Part shown: positions 6,415 through 13,034 of the stretch, piece by piece
Numbering within the stretch: the first letter of the stretch is position 1
Layout of the letters: each line of letters begins with the position of its first letter
Assembly (NCBI GenBank): GCA_031431035.1
Contig: JANPCR010000280.1
Coordinates: 1 to 14,118 of the forward strand
Source: JANYCG01 sp031431035
GTDB lineage: Bacteria > Pseudomonadota > Gammaproteobacteria > Burkholderiales > Burkholderiaceae_C
Length of the DNA: 14,118 nucleotides
Direction of reading: 5' to 3'
Notes under the pieces: generated by a model
Seen by the model: only the letters and a program-made list of their open reading frames with translations
What the model was told of the DNA's origin: nothing
Database searches by the model: none
Made by a program: the position numbers and the translations under genes

Positions 6415-7178
6415 GCCCAAGGGAATAGCGTACGGTTGAGCCACTTGAAACCCAAGTCGCTGACCAGTCCGATCAAGCCGATGACGATGATGCCAAAGAT
6501 GATCTGGTCCGTGGCCAACAGCGCTTGGCTGTCAGTGATCATGTGCCCAATGCCGCTGGAAGCGCCAATCAGCTCGGCCACAATCACGTAGGTCCAAGCC
6601 CAGCCCAATACCATGCGCAGAATTTCGCAAATCTCGGGGGCTGCGCCACGAATCAACACGCGTTTGACAATGCCCGCATCGCTGCAGCCCAAGGTGTAGG
6701 CGGCCTCCACCAGATCGCGCCGGGTGTTGCCGACTGCCACTGCAATCATCAGCACTAACTGGAAAAAACTGCCGATGAAGATCACCGAGAGTTTTTGCGC
6801 CTCTCCAATGCCGGCCCACAAAATCAGCAGCGGAATGAAGGCGCTTGCGGGCAGGTAGCGTGCAAACGACACAAAAGGCTCGAAAAATGCCTCTATCGGT
6901 TTGTACGCTCCCATCAACACACCCAGCGGCAGAGCGATTGCGGCAGCAATCAAAAACCCGCCGACGACACGCCACACTGTCCAGCCAATGTCCCAGCCGA
7001 AACCCATTTGAGTGAGCAAAACCCAGCCAGACTTGAGCATGGTCAGCGGGTCGGCCAGGAAGGTCTTGGACACCAGACCCCCCAGCGTGACGCCTGCCCA
7101 AACGGCAGTGAACAGTACAAAGAACGAAATGCCCAACAGCACGCGCGTGGTCGGATCAACGGGTTTGAGAGGGGTCAT
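6399..7178 (-). CDS. NitT/TauT/SsuC-type ABC transporter, permease
   Basis: 259 residues with about six membrane segments (first near 13-35). 'SFARYLPASAFIPLLILWAGIGEAQK' around 104-129 is the hallmark of the SsuC/TauC/NrtB group (COG0600), and the EAA loop at 158-177 ('EAAYTLGCSDAGIVKRVLI') has the conserved Gly at 164. It forms the inner-membrane pore, presumably as a homodimer, since only one permease gene is present. The ATG at 7178 lies 33 bp after the binding-protein stop; no clear Shine-Dalgarno is seen. The same strand and close spacing place it in one unit with hutU and hutH. Confidence 0.92.
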   Translation of the reverse strand: MTPLKPVDPTTRVLLGISFFVLFTAVWAGVTLGGLVSKTFLADPLTMLKSGWVLLTQMGFGWDIGWTVWRVVGGFLIAAAIALPLGVLMGAYKPIEAFFEPFVSFARYLPASAFIPLLILWAGIGEAQKLSVIFIGSFFQLVLMIAVAVGNTRRDLVEAAYTLGCSDAGIVKRVLIRGAAPEICEILRMVLGWAWTYVIVAELIGASSGIGHMITDSQALLATDQIIFGIIVIGLIGLVSDLGFKWLNRTLFPWAQLGR

Positions 7179-7211
7179 GGTGCAGGGCCGACCAGAGCGT
7201 GCTTTGAAGAC

Positions 7212-8159
7212 TTATTTCAGAAAACGCGTGTCGGCCAGTTTCGACATGTCGGGCAGTGCCTTGAGAATGCCAATTTCGAGCAACAAATCAGCCGCTTCCT
7301 TGCTGAACTGCGCGTGCTCGCCAGCGAAGAATTTCAGGTTAGCAGCACGGTCTTGCCAGCGCAGAAAGGCCGCGCTTTTGGCAAAGGCTTCGCCTGGCTG
7401 CTTGACGTCGGCCCCCATGATTTCGTAACTCTTGGCGGGGTCAGCCTTGATCATCTCCAACGCATCAAAATAGGCATTGGTCAGGGCCTGGGCGGCCTTC
7501 GGGTTTTCAGCCAAGAACTTCGGGGTGCAGCCAAACGTGTCCATGACCATGGGGTAGTCCAGGGTGGTGGCAATGATTTTGCCTGCCTCTGGTTTGGCGC
7601 GTACAGCGCTTAAGTAAGGCTCGTAAGTCATGGCGGCATCCACACCATCAGTGCCCGCGATCATTGCATTGGCAGCGGCTTGAGGCGACAGGTTGACGAC
7701 CTTCACGTCTTTGATCGACAAGCCGTTTTTCTTCAGCATCCAGGCCAGCGTGAAATAGGTTGCGGTGCCAGGCGCGTCCGCCGCCACGGTTTTGCCTTTG
7801 AGGTCGCTGATTTTGGCGATACCGGGCTTGACCACCATGCCATCCGCGCCATAACTCTTGTCGAGCTGAAAAATCTGCGTGGTGGCCACGCCCGCAGCGT
7901 TCCAGCCAATCCAGGTCTCAACTGTGGTGGCGGCGCACTGCGCGTCACCCGAGGCGAGTACGAGATGGCGGTCTTTTTGCGGTACTTTCTTGATGGTCAC
8001 GTCCAGGCCATGTTTTTTGTAGATGCCGCCTTCCTTGGCGAGCGTCAGCGGGGCAAAACCGGTCCAGCCGGATATCGCAATCACCACCTTGGTTTCCTGG
8101 GCGAGCGCAGCGCCAGACAGCAGGGCCGCGGCAGCGAGTGTGATCAGGGTCTTTTTCAT
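7212..8159 (-). CDS. NMT1/SsuA/TauA-type ABC transporter, periplasmic binding protein
   Basis: 315 residues. A classic signal peptide (KK at 2-3, Ala/Leu-rich core, likely cleavage after A-L-A at 20) precedes an NMT1/SsuA-like fold (COG0715): 'ISGWTGFAPLTLAKEGGIYKKHGLDV', 'ASGDAQCAATTVETWIGWNAAG' and 'DLKGKTVAADAPGTATYFTLAWML'. Members bind sulfonates, nitrate, thiamine precursors, aromatic acids and other small molecules, so the fold does not give the ligand. Lying just after hutH on the same strand, it is a candidate for binding histidine, urocanate or a related imidazole. ATG 8159 is preceded by AAAGAGGAA (complement of 8164-8172), a strong ribosome-binding site, which suggests it is made at a high level as expected for a binding protein. 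Confidence 0.92.
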   Translation of the reverse strand: MKKTLITLAAAALLSGAALAQETKVVIAISGWTGFAPLTLAKEGGIYKKHGLDVTIKKVPQKDRHLVLASGDAQCAATTVETWIGWNAAGVATTQIFQLDKSYGADGMVVKPGIAKISDLKGKTVAADAPGTATYFTLAWMLKKNGLSIKDVKVVNLSPQAAANAMIAGTDGVDAAMTYEPYLSAVRAKPEAGKIIATTLDYPMVMDTFGCTPKFLAENPKAAQALTNAYFDALEMIKADPAKSYEIMGADVKQPGEAFAKSAAFLRWQDRAANLKFFAGEHAQFSKEAADLLLEIGILKALPDMSKLADTRFLK

Positions 8160-8163
8160 GGCG

Positions 8164-8172
8164 TTCCTCTTT
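8164..8172 (-). promoter_or_regulatory. Strong ribosome-binding site of the NitT-type binding protein
   Basis: The complement reads AAAGAGGAA, four bases before ATG 8159 (GAGG core about six bases away). It is the clearest Shine-Dalgarno on the minus strand here. Confidence 0.7.
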
Positions 8173-8202
8173 CAATGGTTAAGGTGGCAAAGTTGGCAAA
8201 CA

Positions 8203-8218
8203 GGATGAATGGATGAAT
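8203..8218. repeat. Short tandem repeat GGATGAAT x2 in the hutH/binding-protein gap
   Basis: Two exact copies of GGATGAAT (8203-8210 and 8211-8218) followed by a partial third (GGAAT). The same gap also holds two TGGCAAA copies at 8185 and 8194. No function can be assigned. Confidence 0.6.
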
Positions 8219-8224
8219 GGAATT

Positions 8225-8241
8225 GACGGAAAAAGTCCGTC
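8225..8241 (-). terminator. Hairpin just after hutH, possible weak terminator or processing site
   Basis: GACGGA (8225-8230) and TCCGTC (8236-8241) form a 6-bp stem with a five-base loop, four bases after the hutH stop codon on the minus strand. No T-run follows, so full termination is unlikely. It could reduce read-through or protect the 3' end of a hutUH mRNA. Confidence 0.35.
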
Positions 8242-8245
8242 TGGT

Positions 8246-9796
8246 TCAGGCCGGATTCCAGAGTGTGGGTAGTGATGGCAGAGTACGCAAGATGCGCGCC
8301 AGTGAGCCATCTCGCACTAAGTGGCTGGCATGGTCGATGTCGGGCGCGAGGTAGCGGTCTTGTGCCATGGCGGGAACCTGGCTGCGCAACAATGCGTGCA
8401 GTTGCTCCAGCGCAGCCGAGCTTTTGAGGGGCCGCAAAAACTCGATGCCTTGTGCTGCGGCCAGCAACTCAATGCCCAAAATGTGAGCCGTGTTGCTGAT
8501 CATTGCTTGCAAGCGCCGCGCGGCAAAAGTGGCCATGGACACATGGTCTTCCTGGTTAGCGCTGGTCGGTAGGCTGTCCACACTGGCCGGGTGCGCCAAA
8601 GATTTATTCTCGGACGCCAAGGCTGCGGCTGTGACATGGGCGATCATGAAGCCACTGTTGAGGCCCGCGTCGGCTGTCAAAAACGGCGGCAGGCGCGACA
8701 CACTGCTGTCGATTAGCATGGCAATGCGACGTTCGGCAATGGCACCGACTTCGGCAATCGCCAGCGCCATGCCGTCAGCGGCCAATGCCACCGGTTCTGC
8801 GTGAAAATTACCGCCGGAGATCATCATTCCGTCGTCTGCAAAAACCAGTGGGTTGTCGGTGACGGCGTTGGCCTCGCGCAACAGCACCATCGCGGCATGG
8901 CGCAACTGGTCCAGGCAGGCCCCCACCACTTGCGGCTGGCAGCGCAGGCTGTAAGGGTCTTGGACGCGGTCATCGCCGTCGCGGTGCGAGTTACGGATTT
9001 CGCTGCCCAAGAGCAAGGCCCGGTAATACTGGGCTACGTCAATTTGACCAGGTTGACCGCGCAAGGCGTGAATGCGCGGGTCAAACGGACCGTCGCTTCC
9101 CCGGGCGGCATCGACCGTGAGTGCGCCAATCACCAAGGCCGCTTCCAGCACCGGTTCAAACTCAAGAAGGGCGTGTAGCGCCAGTGCTGTCGAAGTCTGG
9201 GTGCCATTGATCAGCGCCAACCCCTCTTTAGCGCCCAGCACCAAGGGGCTTATGCCCGCCTGTCGCAAGGCCTCGGAAGCGGGGATGCGTTCACCGTCTT
9301 GCAGCATTTCGCCCTCGCCGATCAAGGCCAGCGTCATATGGGCCAAAGGCGCCAAATCGCCTGATGCGCCCACGGATCCCTGTGAGGGAATATAGGGCAC
9401 GAGGCCCGCGTTGTGGACCGCCAATAGGGTGTCAATGACCACCTCTCTAACACCCGAATGACCCCGTGCCAAACTGGCGGCTTTGAGCGCCAACATGAGC
9501 CGAACAACAGGGGGCGCAAGCGGCGCGCCCACCCCCACGCTGTGTGATCGAATCAGGTTGAGCTGCAAAGTCTCTAGTTGGGCTTTGCTGATGCGCTGGT
9601 TGGCCAGCTTGCCAAAGCCGGTGTTCACGCCATAGACCGGCGCGTCACCGTCTGCTGCCGCCTGCACGACCCGCTGGCTGGCGCGGATGGCGTCTGCGCT
9701 TGCAGCAGGAAACGCCAAACGGATCCCGCCTGCGTGGACGGATGCCAGATGCGTCAGGGTCAACTGCCCTGGCTCAACACATAATTCTGTCAGCAT
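8246..9796 (-). CDS. hutH: Histidine ammonia-lyase (histidase)
   Basis: Converts L-histidine to trans-urocanate and ammonia in the cytoplasm, the first step of histidine breakdown. 516 residues from ATG 9796, close to the family norm. The self-forming MIO cofactor triad A144-S145-G146 is present in 'GSVGASGDLAPL'. Other family active-site residues are seen: Y55 in 'VYGVNTGFGK', the His in 'LIRSHSVGVG', Tyr and Arg in 'QDPYSLRCQPQ', Phe in 'GGNFHAEP' and Glu in 'SANQEDHVS'. The frame stays open 69 codons further upstream, inside hutU, but that stretch is not HutH-like, and ATG 9796 aligns with the family start. It begins 1 nt after the hutU stop (TAG-C-ATG), so translation is probably coupled; no separate ribosome-binding site is evident. 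Confidence 0.97.
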   Translation of the reverse strand: MLTELCVEPGQLTLTHLASVHAGGIRLAFPAASADAIRASQRVVQAAADGDAPVYGVNTGFGKLANQRISKAQLETLQLNLIRSHSVGVGAPLAPPVVRLMLALKAASLARGHSGVREVVIDTLLAVHNAGLVPYIPSQGSVGASGDLAPLAHMTLALIGEGEMLQDGERIPASEALRQAGISPLVLGAKEGLALINGTQTSTALALHALLEFEPVLEAALVIGALTVDAARGSDGPFDPRIHALRGQPGQIDVAQYYRALLLGSEIRNSHRDGDDRVQDPYSLRCQPQVVGACLDQLRHAAMVLLREANAVTDNPLVFADDGMMISGGNFHAEPVALAADGMALAIAEVGAIAERRIAMLIDSSVSRLPPFLTADAGLNSGFMIAHVTAAALASENKSLAHPASVDSLPTSANQEDHVSMATFAARRLQAMISNTAHILGIELLAAAQGIEFLRPLKSSAALEQLHALLRSQVPAMAQDRYLAPDIDHASHLVRDGSLARILRTLPSLPTLWNPA

Positions 9797-9797
9797 G

Positions 9798-11513
9798 CTA
9801 TTGGGCCAACATGGGCAAGGTGAGGTGGTTGTCGTGCGCGCTCGTCTTGGCGATGTCATAACCTGCATCGGCATGGCGCATGACACCGGTGGCCGGGTCG
9901 TTGAACAACACACGCTCAAGGCGTTGCGCGGCATCCGGCGTGCCGTCGGCCACGATGACGACGCCAGCGTGTTGCGAATACCCCATGCCCACCCCGCCGC
10001 CATGGTGCAGGCTGACCCAGGTGGCGCCGCTGGCGGTATTGAGCAGGGCGTTCAGCAGGGGCCAGTCGCTCACCGCATCGCTGCCGTCCATCATGGCTTC
10101 TGTCTCGCGGTTGGGGGACGCTACCGAGCCGCTGTCTAGATGGTCGCGGCCAATCACGATGGGGGCTTTGAGCTCGCCAGTTCGAACCATTTCATTGAAG
10201 GCCAGCCCCGCCAGATGCCGCTCGCCCAGCCCGATCCAGCAAATGCGGGCGGGCAGACCCTGAAAGGCAATGCGCTCTTCGGCCATGTTCAGCCAGCGGT
10301 GCATACCGGCATTGTGGGGGAAGAGTTCCTTCATCTTGGCATCGGTCTTGCGGATGTCTTCTGGGTCGCCACTCAACGCAACCCAGCGGAATGGCCCCAC
10401 GCCACGGCAAAACAGCGGGCGAACGTAGGCCGGCACAAAGCCGGGGTAATCAAACGCATTGGCCACGCCGAAGTCCTTGGCCACCTGGCGCAGGTTGTTG
10501 CCGTAGTCCACCGTCGGAATGCCCATGGCATGGAAGTCCAGCATGGCCTGCACGTGTTTGGCACAAGACTCCCCCGCCGCCTGGGTCAGCGCCGCGTGCT
10601 GCGTGTGGTCACGCTGTGCAGCATGCCAGCGCGACACGCTCCAGCCTGCGGGCAGGTAACCATTGATGATGTCGTGGGCCGAGGTTTGGTCGGTCACGAT
10701 ATCGGGGCGAATACCGCCTGCCTGGGCACGTTTGACCAACTCCGGCAGCACCTCTGCTGCGTTAGCGCACAAACCGATGGAGACCGCTTCATTGCGCGCT
10801 GTATGGTGCGCGATCAGTTGAAGTGCTTCGTCGAGATTCGCCGCTTGTTTGTCCAAATAGCGGGTACGCAAGCGAAAATCGATACTGCTTTGCTGGCATT
10901 CAATGTTGAGCGAACAGGCCCCTGCAAAGGTCGCGGCCAGCGGCTGCGCGCCACCCATGCCGCCAAGGCCGGCCGTCAAAATCCAGCGCCCGGCCAGCTT
11001 GCCGCCAAAGTGCTGGCGACCCGCTTCGACAAAGGTCTCGTAGGTGCCTTGCACTATGCCCTGCGAGCCAATGTAAATCCAGCTGCCCGCCGTCATCTGA
11101 CCGTACATCATGAGCCCGGCACGATCCAATTGGTTGAAGTGCTCCCAAGTTGCCCATTTGGGCACCAGGTTGGAGTTGGCAATCAGCACGCGGGGGGCTT
11201 CGGTGTGGGTACGGAAAACGCCGACCGGCTTGCCAGATTGCACCAACAGCGTTTCATTTGCCTTTAGCTTTTTCAAGCTGTCCAAAATGGTATTAAAACA
11301 AGCCCAGTTGCGCGCTGCTTTGCCAATACCACCATAAACCACCAACTCGTCGGGGTTTTCAGCGACCTCAGGATCCAGGTTGTTCTGAATCATTCGGTAA
11401 GCGGCCTCAATCTGCCAGTTGGCGCAGGTCAGGGTGCTGCCGGTGGGCGCACGAACGGGGCGGGCTTGGTGGGACTGGGCGGGCAATGCCGGTGAAGTGG
11501 AGATGTCTGGCAT
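9798..11513 (-). CDS. hutU: Urocanate hydratase (urocanase)
   Basis: Hydrates urocanate to 4-imidazolone-5-propionate using tightly bound NAD+, the second step of the pathway. 571 residues, slightly longer than the roughly 557-residue pseudomonad enzyme, with the extra residues at the N-terminus (an Ala/Pro/Ser-rich leader before 'RAPTG'). 'LDPEVAENPDELVVYGGIGKAARNW', the Gly-rich NAD loop 'GLGGMGGAQPLA' (182-193), 'CRGVGPFRWVALSG' and the active-site Cys425 in 'PARICWIGLG' are all present. ATG 11513 is chosen because the upstream in-frame ATG (11575) would put the start almost at the operator and has no ribosome site; the chosen start also has only a weak one. It is the first gene of the minus-strand hut unit, under the HutC operator at 11592. 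Confidence 0.96.
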   Translation of the reverse strand: MPDISTSPALPAQSHQARPVRAPTGSTLTCANWQIEAAYRMIQNNLDPEVAENPDELVVYGGIGKAARNWACFNTILDSLKKLKANETLLVQSGKPVGVFRTHTEAPRVLIANSNLVPKWATWEHFNQLDRAGLMMYGQMTAGSWIYIGSQGIVQGTYETFVEAGRQHFGGKLAGRWILTAGLGGMGGAQPLAATFAGACSLNIECQQSSIDFRLRTRYLDKQAANLDEALQLIAHHTARNEAVSIGLCANAAEVLPELVKRAQAGGIRPDIVTDQTSAHDIINGYLPAGWSVSRWHAAQRDHTQHAALTQAAGESCAKHVQAMLDFHAMGIPTVDYGNNLRQVAKDFGVANAFDYPGFVPAYVRPLFCRGVGPFRWVALSGDPEDIRKTDAKMKELFPHNAGMHRWLNMAEERIAFQGLPARICWIGLGERHLAGLAFNEMVRTGELKAPIVIGRDHLDSGSVASPNRETEAMMDGSDAVSDWPLLNALLNTASGATWVSLHHGGGVGMGYSQHAGVVIVADGTPDAAQRLERVLFNDPATGVMRHADAGYDIAKTSAHDNHLTLPMLAQ

Positions 11514-11587
11514 GGTGTGCGGTGCTCGGGTGAGGACTTTGGAATTAGATGGTTTTCGGATTGGGTTTTGCCTCATTTTTCTGAAAT

Positions 11588-11609
11588 CATAGTTGTCTAT
11601 ACAACTATG
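11588..11609. promoter_or_regulatory. HutC operator 1 (hutU side)
   Basis: The 14-bp core GTTGTCTATACAAC (11592-11605) is an inverted repeat with one mismatched pair. Here the symmetry extends four more bases on each side (CATA/TATG), giving a 22-bp palindrome. The centre GTCTATAC fits the GT-N-TA-N-AC core known for HutC-subfamily GntR repressors. It lies 79 bp before the hutU start. Confidence 0.8.
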
Positions 11610-11624
11610 TTGCATTGGTATAAA
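11596..11624 (-). promoter_or_regulatory. Candidate hutU promoter overlapping operator 1
   Basis: On the minus strand TTTATA (complement of 11619-11624) and TATAGA (complement of 11596-11601) are spaced 17 bp, each matching sigma-70 consensus at four of six positions. The -10 lies inside operator 1, which would let HutC block polymerase. Weak match; position is the main support. Confidence 0.35.
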
Positions 11625-11647
11625 CCCTATTTCAATGAGCTGTATTT

Positions 11648-11676
11648 CTGACTGCATAGCGCCTGTTGTCTATACA
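11648..11676 (+). promoter_or_regulatory. Candidate hutC promoter overlapping operator 2
   Basis: CTGACT (11648-11653) and TATACA (11671-11676) are spaced 17 bp, each four of six to the sigma-70 consensus. The -10 lies inside operator 2, mirroring the arrangement proposed for hutU and implying HutC autorepression. Weak match. Confidence 0.35.
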
Positions 11677-11678
11677 AC
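11665..11678. promoter_or_regulatory. HutC operator 2 (hutC side)
   Basis: A second exact copy of GTTGTCTATACAAC in the same orientation, 73 bp from operator 1 and 64 bp before the hutC start. Its flanks do not extend the palindrome. Two identical sites in one divergent region next to a HutC gene are strong evidence for HutC control of both arms. The remainder of the 229-bp gap shows no further gene. Confidence 0.8.
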
Positions 11679-11742
11679 TTCGGCCAAATCGATTAGCATA
11701 GGCAAAAGCCATTTCAAACGAACCTTTCAGGCAGTTTCTTTC

Positions 11743-12453
11743 ATGTCGATACCAGCGCTTCCTGCGTACCAGCAGGTCAAGGCTTTTGTGAAAGCGCAAA
11801 TTTCCAGTGGGGCCTGGCGCTCTGGCGATGCAGTGCCCAGTGAGTCCGCCTTGCAACTCCAGTTTGGCATCAGCCGCATGACAGTGAACCGAGCCATCCG
11901 CGAACTGGTCGTCGAGGGATTGGTGACTCGCATTCAGGGCTCCGGCACCGTGGTGGCGCAGCTCAATCGCATTTCCAGCACCCTGGCATTTCGGGATATT
12001 CACGAGGAGATTCTGGGGCGCGGCCACGGGCATTCTGTCAAAGTGATTCGGCTTGAAATCTTGAAGGCCAACGCTTCATTGGCGCAGACTCTGCGCCTGC
12101 GAACAGGCGGTAAGGTGTTTCATTCGGTGTTGGTCCATTTTGAAAACGGAGTGCCCATCCAGTATGAAGACCGGCTAGTGAACCCAGCCGCGGCTCCAGA
12201 CTATTTGAGCGTCGATTTTGAGCAGACCACCCCCACGCACTACTTGATCGAAGTGGCTCCGTTGACCGAGGCCAGCTATTCCATTGAGGCTTGTTTGCCC
12301 ACCCAGCAAGAGGCTGTCGCCCTGGGTGTACAAGCGACCCAACCCTGTTTGGTCATGACTCGCTGCACGGTTAGCGGTGCAAACGTTGCCAGTCTGGCCC
12401 GTCTGGTTTATCCCGGAATGCGCTACAGCTTCAACGGTAAGTTTGAGCTATGA
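11743..12453 (+). CDS. hutC: Histidine utilization repressor HutC (GntR family, UTRA domain)
   Basis: 236 residues. An N-terminal GntR winged helix (about 8-76: 'YQQVKAFVKAQI', 'VPSESALQLQFGISRMTVNRAIRELVVEGLV', then 'RIQGSGTVVA') is followed by a UTRA ligand-binding domain with 'LRTGGKVFHSVLVHFENGVPIQYEDRLVN' and, near the end, 'CLVMTRCTVSGANVA'. In this family urocanate is the usual inducer that releases DNA. ATG 11743 begins the conserved part; the frame is open for another 50 codons upstream, but that stretch runs through operator 2 and is not GntR-like. The ribosome-binding site is weak. The stop overlaps the hutD start (ATGA), so hutC is co-transcribed with the genes it controls and is probably autoregulated through operator 2. 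Confidence 0.95.
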   Translation: MSIPALPAYQQVKAFVKAQISSGAWRSGDAVPSESALQLQFGISRMTVNRAIRELVVEGLVTRIQGSGTVVAQLNRISSTLAFRDIHEEILGRGHGHSVKVIRLEILKANASLAQTLRLRTGGKVFHSVLVHFENGVPIQYEDRLVNPAAAPDYLSVDFEQTTPTHYLIEVAPLTEASYSIEACLPTQQEAVALGVQATQPCLVMTRCTVSGANVASLARLVYPGMRYSFNGKFEL

Positions 12454-13034
12454 GTTGGCACACCATCCGGCTGGACCAGGTCGCACCCACGCCCTGGAAG
12501 AATGGCGGCGGCATCACCCGTGAACTGGCGGCCTGGCCGGACGCTGCCAATTGGGTGTGGCGCATGTCGGTGGCCGAAGTGGCGCAAAGCGGGCCGTTCT
12601 CGCGTTTTGAAGGTGTGCAGCGCTGGTTTGCGGTTTTGTCGGGTGCGGGTGTGTGCTTGACGTCGAACGGCCGACGCCGCGCCTTGACATCTGCCAGTGA
12701 CCCCTTCTGTTTTGAGGGGGCTGCCATAACAGATTGCGAGTTGATTGACGGTCCAACCCAGGATTTCAACTTGATGACGCGGCAAACCAGAGCCAACGCG
12801 CAGATGCTGCGGATTTCAAAACCGGTCAATCGACAGATGGGCGGTTTGTCATGGGTGGCCTTGTATGCAATTGAATCAAATGCCACCGTGAAGTTCGAAG
12901 GCGAGATGATTGAACTTGAGTCGGCCAACCTGGCTTGGCGGCCTGTGGCTGCGGCAGGCCAAATGCAAATAAGCTCGACTTCGGCTTTGTTGATCGAAAT
13001 AGGTGACGAAACATGGGAGGGCTCAAGGCCATGA
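12450..13034 (+). CDS. hutD: HutD/Ves family protein
   Basis: 194 residues, a small cupin-like (beta-barrel) protein of the HutD/Ves family. The N-terminal signature 'PWKNGGGITRELA' (W16, K17, N18 and the Gly triplet) is clear, followed by 'WVWRMSVAEVAQSGPFSRF', 'RWFAVLSGAGVCLT' and 'DFNLMTRQ'. The family recurs in hut operons of Gram-negative bacteria; a role in limiting the pathway or binding an intermediate has been suggested, but no enzymatic reaction is established. Both ends overlap neighbours by ATGA (hutC stop with this start, this stop with the hutI start), pointing to coupled translation. Confidence 0.92.
   Translation: MSWHTIRLDQVAPTPWKNGGGITRELAAWPDAANWVWRMSVAEVAQSGPFSRFEGVQRWFAVLSGAGVCLTSNGRRRALTSASDPFCFEGAAITDCELIDGPTQDFNLMTRQTRANAQMLRISKPVNRQMGGLSWVALYAIESNATVKFEGEMIELESANLAWRPVAAAGQMQISSTSALLIEIGDETWEGSRP

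Noticed and set aside
6795..7613. 272-codon + strand frame across the NitT permease and binding protein
   Set aside because: It has a Gln/Asn-rich translation without domains, antisense to two conserved genes.
9797..10003. Extended N-terminus of hutH (69 more codons upstream of ATG 9796)
   Set aside because: The stretch lies wholly inside hutU in another frame, has no HutH similarity, and the MIO triad and Tyr55 positions fit the family numbering from ATG 9796.
10140..11267. 375-codon open frame antisense to hutU
   Set aside because: hutU is unmistakable on the other strand; the antisense translation has no recognisable domain and the frame is open because of codon bias.
11514..11657. Extended N-terminus of hutU
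   Set aside because: It crosses operator 1 and the likely promoter and is not HutU-like; no ribosome-binding site precedes the upstream ATGs.
11593..11742. Extended N-terminus of hutC
   Set aside because: The frame runs through operator 2 and starts inside operator 1; the sequence is not GntR-like, and the winged helix begins right after ATG 11743.
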